From the NCBI GenBank assembly GCA_035772785.1, contig JAOCPU010000106.1:1-36077 (forward strand): a DNA stretch of 36,077 nucleotides, in the 5' to 3' direction. Position numbers and translations under genes: made by a program. This stretch comes from Phlebiopsis flavidoalba (taxonomy: Eukaryota; Basidiomycota; Agaricomycetes; Polyporales; Phanerochaetaceae). Of the stretch, positions 11,682 through 21,093 are shown piece after piece (positions within the stretch are counted from its first letter, which is position 1; every line of letters starts with the position of its first letter). The notes beneath the pieces are model-generated. The model saw nothing but the letters and a program-made list of their open reading frames with translations, made no database searches and was not told the DNA's origin.

Positions 11682-13297
11682 ATGGGCTCAGCCACTTTGA
11701 GCTTCGTACTCCGCGCGATCCGCCAACACCTCACGAGGAGGTGACTTTCCTCGTGCTCGGCAACGTTGCGAGGGGAGAGAGGTATACATGGGACTCGTAA
11801 GCACCTCTTTGATCTTCGCCTTCGCTCAACTGACATTCTTGAACCTAGTCTTCCTTCTTTTCCCATCGGTCCACATGCCCCCGTATTCCAATCATCTTCC
11901 TCTGCCGTGACACGGAAGAGTGTCTGAAGCTCCAAACTCTCGCGCCGTACGTATACCAGATTGCGCAGGCCCAACTCGGGGACAGGCGGGAGATTGCCAC
12001 GGCCTTCGACTTGCTAGGCGAGAGGTCGTCCTTGGCTCCATTACTTCAAATGCAAGTATCTAGCGTGGCCAGTCTTCAATGGGAATGAGGGCCGCGAGCT
12101 TATCGCTCTCAAGTGGTACGCCCTAGCGGTCTCGAGTATTCATTTCGTTCAATGTAAACTGACATTGATTAGGCCGACGCACACCAGTTCTACTACTGGC
12201 GGGACAAATCGTCGTGTCGGTACGCGGAGGGATACGCTCCTCGCGGCACTGGTGGGATTCGTTTATTCTGCGAGATGTCATAGCGGTCTAGCACCTCAGC
12301 TGTGAAGCAAGATATCCTGGACTTTGCGGCCGACCTCGCCAAGTTGAAGCTCTCTCACTGCGTGAAGCCAACTGGAAGCGAACACGGACGATTCGCTACC
12401 AATCCCGCACCTCGAGGCAGAGAGCACACAACAGTAGAAGTAACAGCAGGCCTCGCAGGACGCGAACTACGCAAGAGACTTAGGGCAGAGATCCCTAGTC
12501 GATGCTGTCACAATCCCCTCCGATGACAGTGAGGGTCAGAGGATTGTTGACCGACACCGCAATGAAGCAGGATGCCAGTGAGTGTATGATCTGAATTACT
12601 GCAACATCTCCTTCATCTCATCTCTTGGTGTAGCACCTATGTCTAGTCTTTCCGGGCCCTTTACCTACGACGGCGATCCCCCCCAGTCCTTGCTGATGGC
12701 AGAATCTCTTCTCACCCGACCGCGCACAAACTCAGGTCACAAGGGGCTCTCAGCAGGGCAGCAAACCTCTAGACACTCGCATCTGGTAAGCGTGAAGGAC
12801 ATGGCTGCATTGACAGCTTGAGGCGCAAGCTGACCGCGTAATACAAAACAATGGTGTCGCTACCACGAAGCGCAAGAACGAGCAGCACCCTCGCAAGCAG
12901 TACAAGGGTACTGCTGATGTGAACTACCTGCAGACTGACATTCACATTTTCCTTAGCTCCTGACGACCGCTCCCAATCACCCATGTGCACATTCGCGATC
13001 TGTATGGGCGCGTTGTCCAGTCCCTCCCCTCCGCCCCTACCTCTGAAGGCGTCGAGATCCCGTCCTTCGGCATTACTGTTGACACGTTCGTCGACAGTTT
13101 CGGGTTCTCGGACGACTTTTGCTGCATGCTTGCGAGCTGCTACGACCGCGCCGCCGACATCGCCCGATTTTGCCACATGATGGCGCGATACATTGCGCAT
13201 GAGCATGCTGAGGCTCAATGGCTGTGGTTCACCATTCGCCGCCAAGTCGCGCTACGTCCCCCCCAAACGCACCCGAGACCATGCTATCACGCTGTAG
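11682..13297 (+). CDS. Passenger gene A, unknown function
   Basis: No recognised catalytic domain. The start at ATG 11682 (CCCCCATGGG context) gives MGSATLSF; after a small shift the frame reads ELRTPRDPPTPHEEVTFLVL and ends GERYTWDS. An intron at 11797-11848 follows, then IIFLCRDTEECLKLQTLAPY and FDLLGERSSLAPLLQ. The next piece is KYLAWPVFNGNEGRELIALK, then an intron ending near 12172, RRDTLLAALVGF, and VKQDILDFAADLAKLKLSH (about 12303-12358). A clean frame at 12985-13235 (IRDLYGRVVQSLP, VDTFVDSFGFSDDF, CYDRAADIARFCHMMARYIA) is probably its C-terminal part, ending near KRTRDHAITL and TAG 13295-13297. Frameshifts break it at several points; the segment 12530-12960 is unclear, and two genes are possible. 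It resembles uncharacterised basidiomycete proteins (from memory). It lies within the transposon, divergent from the transposase. Confidence 0.5.
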
Positions 13298-13379
13298 GTG
13301 CGGCCCGACCATTGGCCAAAATGTTGCACACATGATCGGTGGCCAAGTCGCGTTGCGCCCTCAACGCATGCTATCACGC
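13241..13379. repeat. Imperfect direct repeat at the end of passenger A
   Basis: Copy 1 (13241-13292) and copy 2 (13342-13379) both begin GCCAAGTCGCG and end CATGCTATCACGC. The second has a shortened centre. The second copy follows the proposed stop of gene A, so it may be a local duplication of the gene's end. Confidence 0.6.
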
Positions 13380-13647
13380 CCCAGGTATCGGCCGGCCAGC
13401 ATTTAGGCCTGTGCGGCATTCGCACTGTCTCATTTCGCCCGCGTGCTCGTCTCCTCCCAAGCCTCTCCGCCACCATTTGTTATCGATAAAGCGAATACAC
13501 GTGATGCCTCTGTTTAATGTTTGTGTCGACGTGCTCGACACTCTGGCTGCGCACACCCAGCATAAATAGATACTAGAGTTATTCGCTAAGTCCCTCATTC
13601 CCTCTTCCTCCACCTCGCGAACCCGCCTCACCCCTCTACTCTGTCAG

Positions 13648-15395
13648 ATGCCCTCGGAAGCTCTTCACCGTCGCGCCGCCCTCCGCACGTATGGCTACAA
13701 GTACCGCAAGACCCTCGCAACGGCTCGACCTCGCAAGCCGATACGCATTCGCACGAAGAAGGTCCAGCCTCTCACGCCGCGAGAGAGAGCCGTCGCCGTT
13801 GCGCGTCGCCACGAGAAGAAGAGGCGCATCCAGGACGCCCTCGACGAGGCCCTCGCCGCAGTACTGGCTCGAAGCCGAGAAGCTCCATGAGCTGTTTGGT
13901 ATCCACTCTGTGAAGAAGTGGTACGAGATGCTGCTGCAGCGGGGTGGGAAGCGAAAGCGCAAAATCAGCCGGTGGAAACGCCTGGCTGCACAAGCGCGTA
14001 GAAACGAGAGGTTGGAAGGTACGTGACATGTCCTTAACCATTCCAGTCCGTCTGACATCTTCGTTCTCTAGAGCGTGAAGATGATGCCCCTCCCGCCCGA
14101 CTCCTTGACCTCTCTCGCGAGCTCCGCGAGGAGTGGCAGGCGATGTCTGCGCAGGAGCGCATCGACGCCACCGAGGAGGTGCTCAAGGAGATGGAGATGC
14201 GGATCGCGAGTGCGCAGTACACGGCACACCAACACAACCATCGGAGCGTATTCATGATGCGCGTGCTACGGTGGATAACGTCGTCGAAACGGTGCGTCGT
14301 CTTTGTTTGATCTATTCTCACAGCCGTTCACATCCCTCGCTAGCTTCACTGCCTTGTGAAACCGCGCGGGCGAGCATTCCCTCCTCATTGTTCACTTGGC
14401 GCTCGGAGTTCGATCAGTATACCCGTCCTCGCACCTTCGTCACGAGCCCGGCCATCGAAGACAACTTCTTCCAGATCACCTTCAAGATGAGTCTCGAGAC
14501 GCTGTCGAAGAAGCTTGAGTGCTTCTTGCTCTCTGGAGTTGAAGGTACGTCAATCAGCGTCTCACTGTTTAATGCTCGGCCTCACGCCTTGGACCCATCA
14601 GGAGAACCAAGCAAACATACTATCAAGAGCTCCTCGCGCTGAAGAAGGAGCTGGCAAACGTTTCTTCTGGAGGAGATGCGTACGTTCCTAGTTACTGTAC
14701 TGTGTGACTTGTTGCTCACTCTTTACAGGTGAAGCTGCCGCGCCCCATCCTCATCAGCCGCATGAACTACAAGAATTTTTTCGATAAGATGACCGAGAAG
14801 TACGGCGTCGTCTGTGAGGGCTGGCCCCTCGAGCGCTTTATATGCCCGGGGGAGATCAACTCCATGCCCGAGCTCAACGCTCTCCGGAACGCGTTCAAGT
14901 CAGGCGCTGCACGGTTCCGCAAGCTCAGCGACGCAGAGCACGAGACCTGGTGTCGAAGCCACCGTCAACGGAGCACCGACCAGCCACAGCCTTCGCAGAC
15001 CATCCCTCTCGATCCCTCGCTCGCCGCTGCTGCCAACGCCGACCCCGCGGTTGACGCCACGATCACAATCTCCCCTATGCCTCCCGTCGACGTCATGGGC
15101 GCCGGCACCGTGCCAGTCCCCGTCATCGCCCCCAGTTCCATCTCCGCTCCCGGCCTTTGTTCAAGCCTCCCTCGCACCCTCCCAATGAATGCCGCCGCCG
15201 CTGCCGCTCGAGGCCGCCGCGCTCATTGCCGCCGCCGCCGATCAGACGCAAACCCAACAAGCCGTTTTCGCTGTCGCGGGGGAAAACCTTGTCCACAAGA
15301 AGAAGCGCAAGGAGCGCAGCGACAAGGGTAAGAAGCGAGGGGCCCAACCAGCGCACTCTCGTGGCCATGCCGAGAACGATGCCAACATAGGGTGA
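13648..15395 (+). CDS. Passenger gene B, basic protein of unknown function
   Basis: Start at ATG 13648 (MPSEALHRRAALRTYGYKYR), preceded by a pyrimidine tract. The N-terminus is very basic (RPRKPIRIRTKK, RHEKKRRIQDALDEALAAV), followed after a shift by QYWLEAEKLHELFGIHSVKK and KRKRKISRWKRLAAQARR. An intron lies at about 14021-14071. Then ELREEWQAMSAQERIDATEE, HDARATVDNVVETV, an aromatic middle (SLFTWRSEFDQYTRPRTFV, SLETLSKKLECFLLSGVEG) and a C-terminal module SRMNYKNFFDKMTEKYGVV, EGWPLERFICPGEINSMPEL, RFRKLSDAEHETW. It ends with a Pro/Ala-rich tail and a Lys/Arg tail (HKKKRKERSDKGKKRG), stop 15393-15395. The layout matches an uncharacterised protein type common in Agaricomycetes (from memory). 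The basic ends suggest nucleic-acid binding, which is inference. At least three frame jumps. It sits inside the transposon, downstream of passenger A. Confidence 0.6.
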
Positions 15396-15829
15396 CGCTT
15401 GACCGCTGGCCGGGTGCATCGACTGTAGTATATAGTACTTTGTAATGTCTTGTAATACAATTGTTATGTTTTTCTATGTGCTATCCACATCTAGTGCGCC
15501 GTGCGACGCCCACAGCAAATATCGACGAACTTGATGAGTTTTGCTCAGCATCCACGGGCGCCCACGTGCGTTGATGGACTTTTGTGGCGCCTGATGAGAT
15601 CAACCTGCGGTGTGGGCAACATCGAGAGCAAGAGACTGGAGCGTGCCTGAACGTCGGCAGGCGCTTCGGGCCCCTTACGTCTGAGCAATTTCATGCCTTC
15701 TACTTGACACAGAGACTAGGAAAAAAAACATCGCAGAGTAGTAGTAGCTGCTATGCACATACGGTGAGCAATGCTACTGGTTGCGCGAGGCGTGAAAACG
15801 CAAACATCACGGATGGGGATGGTTACTCA
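15396..15829. other. Spacer between passenger B and right repeat arm
   Basis: No gene seen. It probably holds the 3' end of passenger B (AT-rich, 15425-15480). The plus-strand frame at 15584-15850 has no motif. Confidence 0.4.
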
Positions 15830-15834
15830 GGCTC

Positions 15835-15855
15835 AATGTCAGAGACGTGACATCA
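15835..15855. promoter_or_regulatory. Subterminal dyad module, right 1 (innermost)
   Basis: AATGTCA (15835-15841) and TGACATCA (15848-15855). The first half-site is degenerate. It marks the inner limit of the right array. Confidence 0.5.
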
Positions 15856-16029
15856 GCGCGCCCTCGCACCTAGACTCCGGCCGCTCCTCCTCGTTCAACA
15901 ACGGGCCTCCCCTCGCATATGTCTAGCGCTGCAGCGCGCGCACTAACTACGGTACAATGGAGGATGCAGAGCACGTGGACCGGGTGGCGGGAAGGGCTGC
16001 TCTCTGTGGGCCGATGAGCCCGACCCGGT

Positions 16030-16050
16030 AATGTCATAGCACTGACATCA
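16030..16050. promoter_or_regulatory. Subterminal dyad module, right 2
   Basis: AATGTCA (16030-16036) and TGACATCA (16043-16050). CACGTG lies at 15972-15977, on the side expected for an inverted copy of the left modules. Confidence 0.55.
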
Positions 16051-16425
16051 GCGCGAGCACACTTGGCGTGCCTCGACCGTTCCCCGCCCCGACCACGCCA
16101 TTCTCCCTTGGACGCCTTTCAGTGACTACTTACTACCCTTCCTATGGAACAGATGGCGGGCAGCAAGCAATATGGATACTACAGTGGGTGAGCTCACTAA
16201 GGAGCACGTGAAGTGTCGGATCTGTCAGCGTTGAGCGAGAGGGAACGCGACGGCGGCACTGACCGTGTCGGGCAGGAGAGGCACCCCCCGCCACCTCTGG
16301 CAGTGCGGCGCGCAGCACGATGGAGGAGGGGAGCACGTGGCTCGTGTGATGGGTCTGGGATGGGGGCCGCGCACTCGTCGGCCGATGAGTCTTCTTGTGG
16401 ACCGATATGAGCCGCGACTTACAGG

Positions 16426-16447
16426 TGATGTCACGCCACTGACATCT
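16426..16447. promoter_or_regulatory. Subterminal dyad module, right 3
   Basis: TGATGTCA (16426-16433) and TGACATCT (16440-16447), one mismatch in the last base. CACGTG lies at 16334-16339. Confidence 0.55.
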
Positions 16448-16856
16448 GCACGCGCGCACCTGGGCGTGTCCCACCGTTCTCCGCCCCCTCCCCGCCATTC
16501 CCGCGCCTCCTTGGCGCCTCAGTGACCCACCAACCCCTTCCCATGCCACGGATTATGGTGGGCAGCAAGCAAGCAATGACAGTATATATGGTAGGCAAGC
16601 AGCTCACCAGAATGCAGCCTGGAGGTGAGTCGGGACTGAGGGGAATAACAGCGGCCCACGGCACACTGCGTTCGGGCGTCGGCGAGTGGCTAGCGCCTCC
16701 CGCCCCCTTTGGGCTTCACCCAGGGCAGCGCACGCCGCACGGTAGGTGGGGCCGGACGAGACGTGCTGTATAGGCACGTGGTTCGTGTGATGGGAGCGGC
16801 CGACGTCTGGGTGGTGCTGCGCTTTATATGAATGCGGGGGGCCGATGGGCCCGAGG

Positions 16857-16878
16857 TGATGTCACGGCGCTGACATCA
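16857..16878. promoter_or_regulatory. Subterminal dyad module, right 4 (outermost)
   Basis: TGATGTCA (16857-16864) and TGACATCA (16871-16878), both half-sites exact, 6-nt spacer. CACGTG lies at 16775-16780. Confidence 0.6.
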
Positions 16879-17440
16879 GCACGCGTTATTGTTTTACATC
16901 CTCTGGGCACTCATCTCCCGCCCCTCCCCCTTAGCGCCCCAGCGACCTCCCGCCCTCTGCACACCCTGCAAACGGCACGCGGATACGTATGTGTTTAGTA
17001 TATAGATGCAATACAATGAATATTCTGATGTACATAGGCGAAACAATGAGCGAAAAGGCCTGAGGAAATGGGGCGAGCGACAGACAGGCGGGCGGGCCCG
17101 AAGGCGGCGGCCAAAACTGTGTCGGGGGATGAGTGGGTGGGCTCCCGCCGTCCATATGCCGCCCGGTGCGGCGTGGGGCGGGGGGAACCATCAGACTGAT
17201 GGGGACGCAACGTGGGCGCGCGCATCCGCCACGTCACAGGGCTGGGCCTCGGGGACAGCTCGGGGGTCGACCTCAGGATAGGGCGAGGCGCACTGCCTTA
17301 CCCTTAGGGGGTGATTGCATATGTATGTGGTAAGAGTATAACGGTATTAGCCAGCATGCGGCACATACGACAATCACCGCAGATAAACGGGGGCAAAGGG
17401 GGGGGGATATCCCCGATAGTTATCAGTCTTATCAGTGAGG

Positions 17441-18347
17441 TCGAGGTGAAGCTCGCTCACTCACCACACATTCTGCATTTCCATCGCGGGTCGCCACATC
17501 ACGTAGACGAACCGACCGCGCACCTATTGTGTCATTATCCATCAAATGATTATCCGAATATACTGTTCCCTTTTACCACTTCATTTTTATCAAGCTTATG
17601 GGGCACCTGCGGCCGTCGACAACCACGACGAGCTATATATTTTGGTCGCGTTTCCCTTCTACGCCCACCTTCCACGTTGGCAACGGGCGCAATGCGTAAC
17701 AGCCCTGCGCCACCGTGCCCGCATCTCTCGAGAACGGCCACAAAACGTGTGGACATGGGAAAGCGCCTAGGTACACATTTTCATTTTCCTTTTGCTCCTT
17801 CCAATGGAACCCCGTTTGATGCTCGATCTCGTATGCGAGGACACAGCTCATCTCTAGGTCACAAGGCTGATACAGATCTCATAAATTGTAATGATCGGGT
17901 CGCTGTTAGGGTTCGTCAGTGGTCTGGCTGTCTTCCACAGCACGAACGTTATGCACACGGTAGGTACTCTGTCGTTACATAAAGTAGCATGCAGCTGAAG
18001 AGCAGAACTCGACAGATCATTCGTGTTCTCACGCAGAGATCCTGCTGAATGTCAGCCCGCTCTTTCGGGGTAACTCCCTTATTGGTTGCGAGGGAACACC
18101 AGCCTTGGCGCACAGACGGAAGATCATCTCGTCGTCGCACCGCGCGGAAAGCAAGTGAGATGCCTGACGGCTCCTATATAAGCTCGGGGGTACCTCTGCG
18201 CGCTAGTTTTGCTGGTTGGCGTGTCGACCCTCCCACTCCCAAGTCAGCCCGACCACAGGACCCGGTCGCACAGCAGACGCTCCGGTGCACCATGATCGGC
18301 GACAAGGACAAAAGCAGCGAGCGATATGGGCAGTCGACGAACTGTCG
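17441..18347. other. Spacer between transposon and MFS gene
   Basis: No recognised gene. A plus frame at 17546-17770 contains readable stretches but no known domain. The last 170 bp serve as the MFS promoter, with a TATA-like element at 18175. Confidence 0.4.
18175..18181 (+). promoter_or_regulatory. TATA-like element of MFS gene
   Basis: TATATAA, 167 bp upstream of the chosen ATG at 18348, within CTCCTATATAAGCTCG. Distance and context fit a fungal core promoter; not otherwise supported. Confidence 0.45.
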
Positions 18348-20148
18348 ATGTCCGACACGCTGCACCCCACGCCTAACTTGGCGCCCTCCGAGGCGAAGAT
18401 TGTCGTCCCGAAGGATTTCTTCTTCATCCCTGTGCCAAAGTACCTGCGGCATGACCCGAAGAAAGAGCTCCATTTCAGTTTATTTCTCAACGCTTTGTTC
18501 GCATTTGCGACAACGTTCAGTAAGCAGTTTTCCCATTTCTAATACACTTGGGACCGTGGCTAAAAAATAGCCTCAGTTGTTGCGAACATGTTTTGGTGTC
18601 AGCCAATACTCAGTGCGTACTCAGTATCTATCCCATAACTCCAGTTCTAACGCGACATGCTCAATCAGTCGAACTCTCGAAGGCCTTCGGTGTATCGTTT
18701 CGACACGGTCGCCAACATTCCGACCGTTCTGCAAGCAGGGTAAGCAATTTAACTGTTCCTTGATTTCATTCTGACTTGCATTCATTCCAGTTATGCCACC
18801 GGAATGCTGCTGATCGCACCATTAGGCGACCTGGTCCGGCGCCGTCCCCTCGTCCTCATGCTTTCGTTTACCGCATGTGCCCTCACCCTTCGGGGTCGCT
18901 TTCACCAACAGCTTTGTCGCCTTCGAAGTCATCTCGTTCTTCATCGGCGTCGCGACCTTGCGTCCCTCAAATTCTCATTCCTCTCGCAGCCGATTAGGGG
19001 CGTTTAGCTCCACCGTCAAGGGCGCGCGACCGCGATTTCCATCGTCATCTCGGGATTGTTACTCGGTATTCTGATTGCTCGGGTTGTCGCCGGCTTGATT
19101 GCACAATTCGTGTGTCGTGGCGGGTGGTGTTCTACCTCTCGATTGGGCTGCAAGGGCTGATTTTCTTCCTGCTATACTTCCTCATGCCCGACTTTTCCCG
19201 CCGTGAAGAACGAAGGGGTCACTTATTGGCGGATCATATACAGCATGCTGAAGTTCGCGGTTACGGAACCTTTACTTGTCCAGGCCTCGCTGGTGTCGTT
19301 TGCGTCGATGGCATGTTTCACGAATTTCTGGGTAAGCATCGTGTCTTCTGAAGCTCAATCGCAAGGACTGATGTTTCTCTAGGTAACTCTCACGTTCCTT
19401 CTCGGCGGCGCGCCGTACTTTTACTCGACGTGAGTCGTTTTAATAGTTCCGTGATGAAGCTTGCTAACAAGGTTACAGTGTCGTGATTGGTCTCATTTCG
19501 GTCTCGTGGGAATGTTCGGAGTCTTTTGCTGCACCCCTCGTGGGTAGACTAGTCGACAACCTCGTTCCATGGCTCGCCACCGTTATTGCCACAGTAGCTA
19601 CTGATCCTATTCCAGGCCATCCAAGTCGGCGCGTGGGGCGGCGTACACATCGCTGCTGTGATCATCGTAATGCTTCGGCATCGACGTATTCCGCCAAATG
19701 CAGCAAGTGTCAGTGACTTCAGCCGGTCTTTGGTCTCGATCCCAAGGCACGGTCAAGGCTCAACGCCATCATTCTCATTGCGGTAAGTCTAGCTTCCCCC
19801 TAAGGATGTTTCTTTCCTCTGAACAACGCCCAGGTGTTTATGGGCCAAATTATGGGCACGTCCGTGGGCACTCAAGTCTTCGTCAAGTTCGGTTGGCGCC
19901 CGGCTGCTGCGCTTTCGGTTGCATGGACCGGCTTCACCCTGGTCGTAATGCTCGTTCGCGGCCCACATTGCTCACGATATACGTGGTTTGGGTACAAGGG
20001 CGGATGGAGTATGAGAAAAGCCCCAGCCCCGTCGGTTCCTGGGAACTCAGAAGCCGCAAAAGAGACCGATACCGCACAGAATTCGCAGGATGAGGAGAAA
20101 GTGGGGGAGAAGACCGGCTCTTCGACCGTCACGGAACTTTCGGCATAA
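18348..20148 (+). CDS. MFS permease, basidiomycete general-substrate type
   Basis: Plasma-membrane transporter of the major facilitator superfamily, 12 expected helices; substrate unknown. Starting at ATG 18348 gives MSDTLHPTPNLAPSEAK, then PVPKYLRHDPKKELHFSLFL. Splicing 18520-18570, 18613-18668 and 18740-18790 joins VVANMFWCQPIL, IELSKAFGVSF and QAGYATGMLLIAPLGDLVRR. The last holds the MFS loop 2-3 signature GDLVRRRP. Later come SWRVVFYLSIGLQGLIFFLL, NFWVTLTFLLGGAPYFYST (introns 19332-19382 and 19430-19478), FQAIQVGAWGGVHIAAVII, FGIDVFRQMQQVSVTS, and after the intron 19783-19833 MGQIMGTSVGTQVFVKFGWR. The stop is TAA 20146-20148. Introns are 49-56 nt with clean GT-AG. The frame jumps at about 18700, 18890, 18955, 18995, 19220, 19540 and 19673. 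Helix order and length match a complete family member, so indel sequencing errors are as likely as decay. Confidence 0.8.
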
Positions 20149-21093
20149 AATTATATTTAATCGCATACACTGACTATTCTATCGTAGCATAATCTAGACA
20201 CATATGGCATCCACCTCATTCGCATTGTAGCTTTTCTACGCGTCCTCTCCTTAATTATGATTCCCCTCACACTGTTGTTCCCTACTTAACTTACTGTATA
20301 CAATGAAATCGAGCTTGTTCACGGATAGAGAAACCCATTGAGCAGATAACCAGTTGCAATCCCGCCGATTTTTCTCTGTTCGCATTTCCTTCTGATTTAT
20401 AAGCAGCTTGATGGCGTTTTATCGCGAAACGCCGCGCCGCCTCACCAGCGCTCCCCACTTTTGTTGTTCATTCTTGTCATCTGCGTTCTCGCTTGCAGGA
20501 ACATAAAGTAACCATGCTGATCCAATCCACGAAATCGAGTGGGTGTTATTGTACCGAGGACTATTTCTGTCAACGAAAACTGACAGTTGTTGCATGCGTT
20601 GGCTTTAGCTAGCATCATCCTGTCATGCGCGCATCGCGCGACAGGCTTTGTTCATGGCTCGCGCTCTCTCGTTCAAGTCAAGTCGCGTTGAACGAGAGAT
20701 AACATCACAACGCCCTACAAAGTTTACGAGCCACAGCCTCCATGAGCAACTATAAGTGCGTGAAAAAATGCTGGTCCTCTGAATCAACAACTCCTCGCTA
20801 TCATGCATGCCCTCCGACACTTGCCCTCGCCAACTACTTTACGGAGATGACAGCATCCAAGTACATGCTCCCTCTACAGAACGTGATGGAGAACCCGCTT
20901 CTTCGCCACTCCGTGAGAGGAACGTAAACCTTCGGGTACCACGATGGGGTCGGGCAAAGCATGAACAGCCCAACGACGGCAAAGCCGATGCGTCAAATAC
21001 GTCAAATGGCGCGCACCCTCGCCATCCTTGAACCTTCCCCCACGAAGACGCTGTGCTCACTATGTGGTACGCCTGCCCGGACCCTCGCCACAA
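20149..21093. other. Spacer between MFS and kinase genes
   Basis: AT-richer 3' region of the MFS gene, then the upstream region of the kinase gene. A strong hairpin lies at 20665-20699. No coding region supported. Confidence 0.45.
20665..20699. repeat. Perfect 12-bp inverted repeat (hairpin)
   Basis: Arms TCTCTCGTTCAA (20665-20676) and TTGAACGAGAGA (20688-20699) around an 11-nt loop. It lies in the kinase upstream region about 400 bp before the start. Function unknown; it is too far downstream of the MFS stop to be assigned as its terminator. Confidence 0.7.

Larger units (their letters stand above)
4945..17440. mobile_element. KDZ DNA transposon with long inverted repeats
   Basis: The two ends are inverted copies of each other. 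CACTGATAAGA near 4960 matches CTTATCAGTG near 17430. CCATCAGTCTGATGGTTCCC near 5230 matches its complement near 17190. GCAATCACCCCCTAAGG near 5114 matches its complement near 17305. Between them lie a KDZ transposase gene (minus) and two passenger genes (plus). KDZ is a superfamily of cut-and-paste type DNA transposases expanded in basidiomycetes. The ends are placed to within about 15 bp. Similarity fades gradually around 4945-4955 and 17430-17445, and no clear target-site duplication was found. At about 12.5 kb it is a large element. Frameshifts in all three genes leave open whether it is still active. Confidence 0.75.
15830..17440. repeat. Right inverted repeat arm of KDZ element
   Basis: Inverted copy of the left arm, built from direct units with dyads at 15835, 16030, 16426 and 16857 and CACGTG at 15972, 16334 and 16775. 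Spacing is about 195, 396 and 431 bp, so the innermost unit is shortened. The motif GCAAGCAAGCAATGACAG near 16566 has a degenerate second copy at about 16160. No gene was seen in this arm. Confidence 0.8.

Noticed and set aside
11682..15395. TET/JBP dioxygenase as KDZ companion
   Set aside because: Looked for because such genes are known neighbours of fungal KDZ elements; no His-x-Asp dioxygenase core was seen in any frame.
17546..17770. Short plus-strand open frame next to the transposon end
   Set aside because: 74 codons without motif, start context or splice support.
18980..19000. TTAGGG-like sequence as telomeric repeat
   Set aside because: A single GATTAGGGG occurrence inside the MFS gene, no tandem array anywhere in the window.
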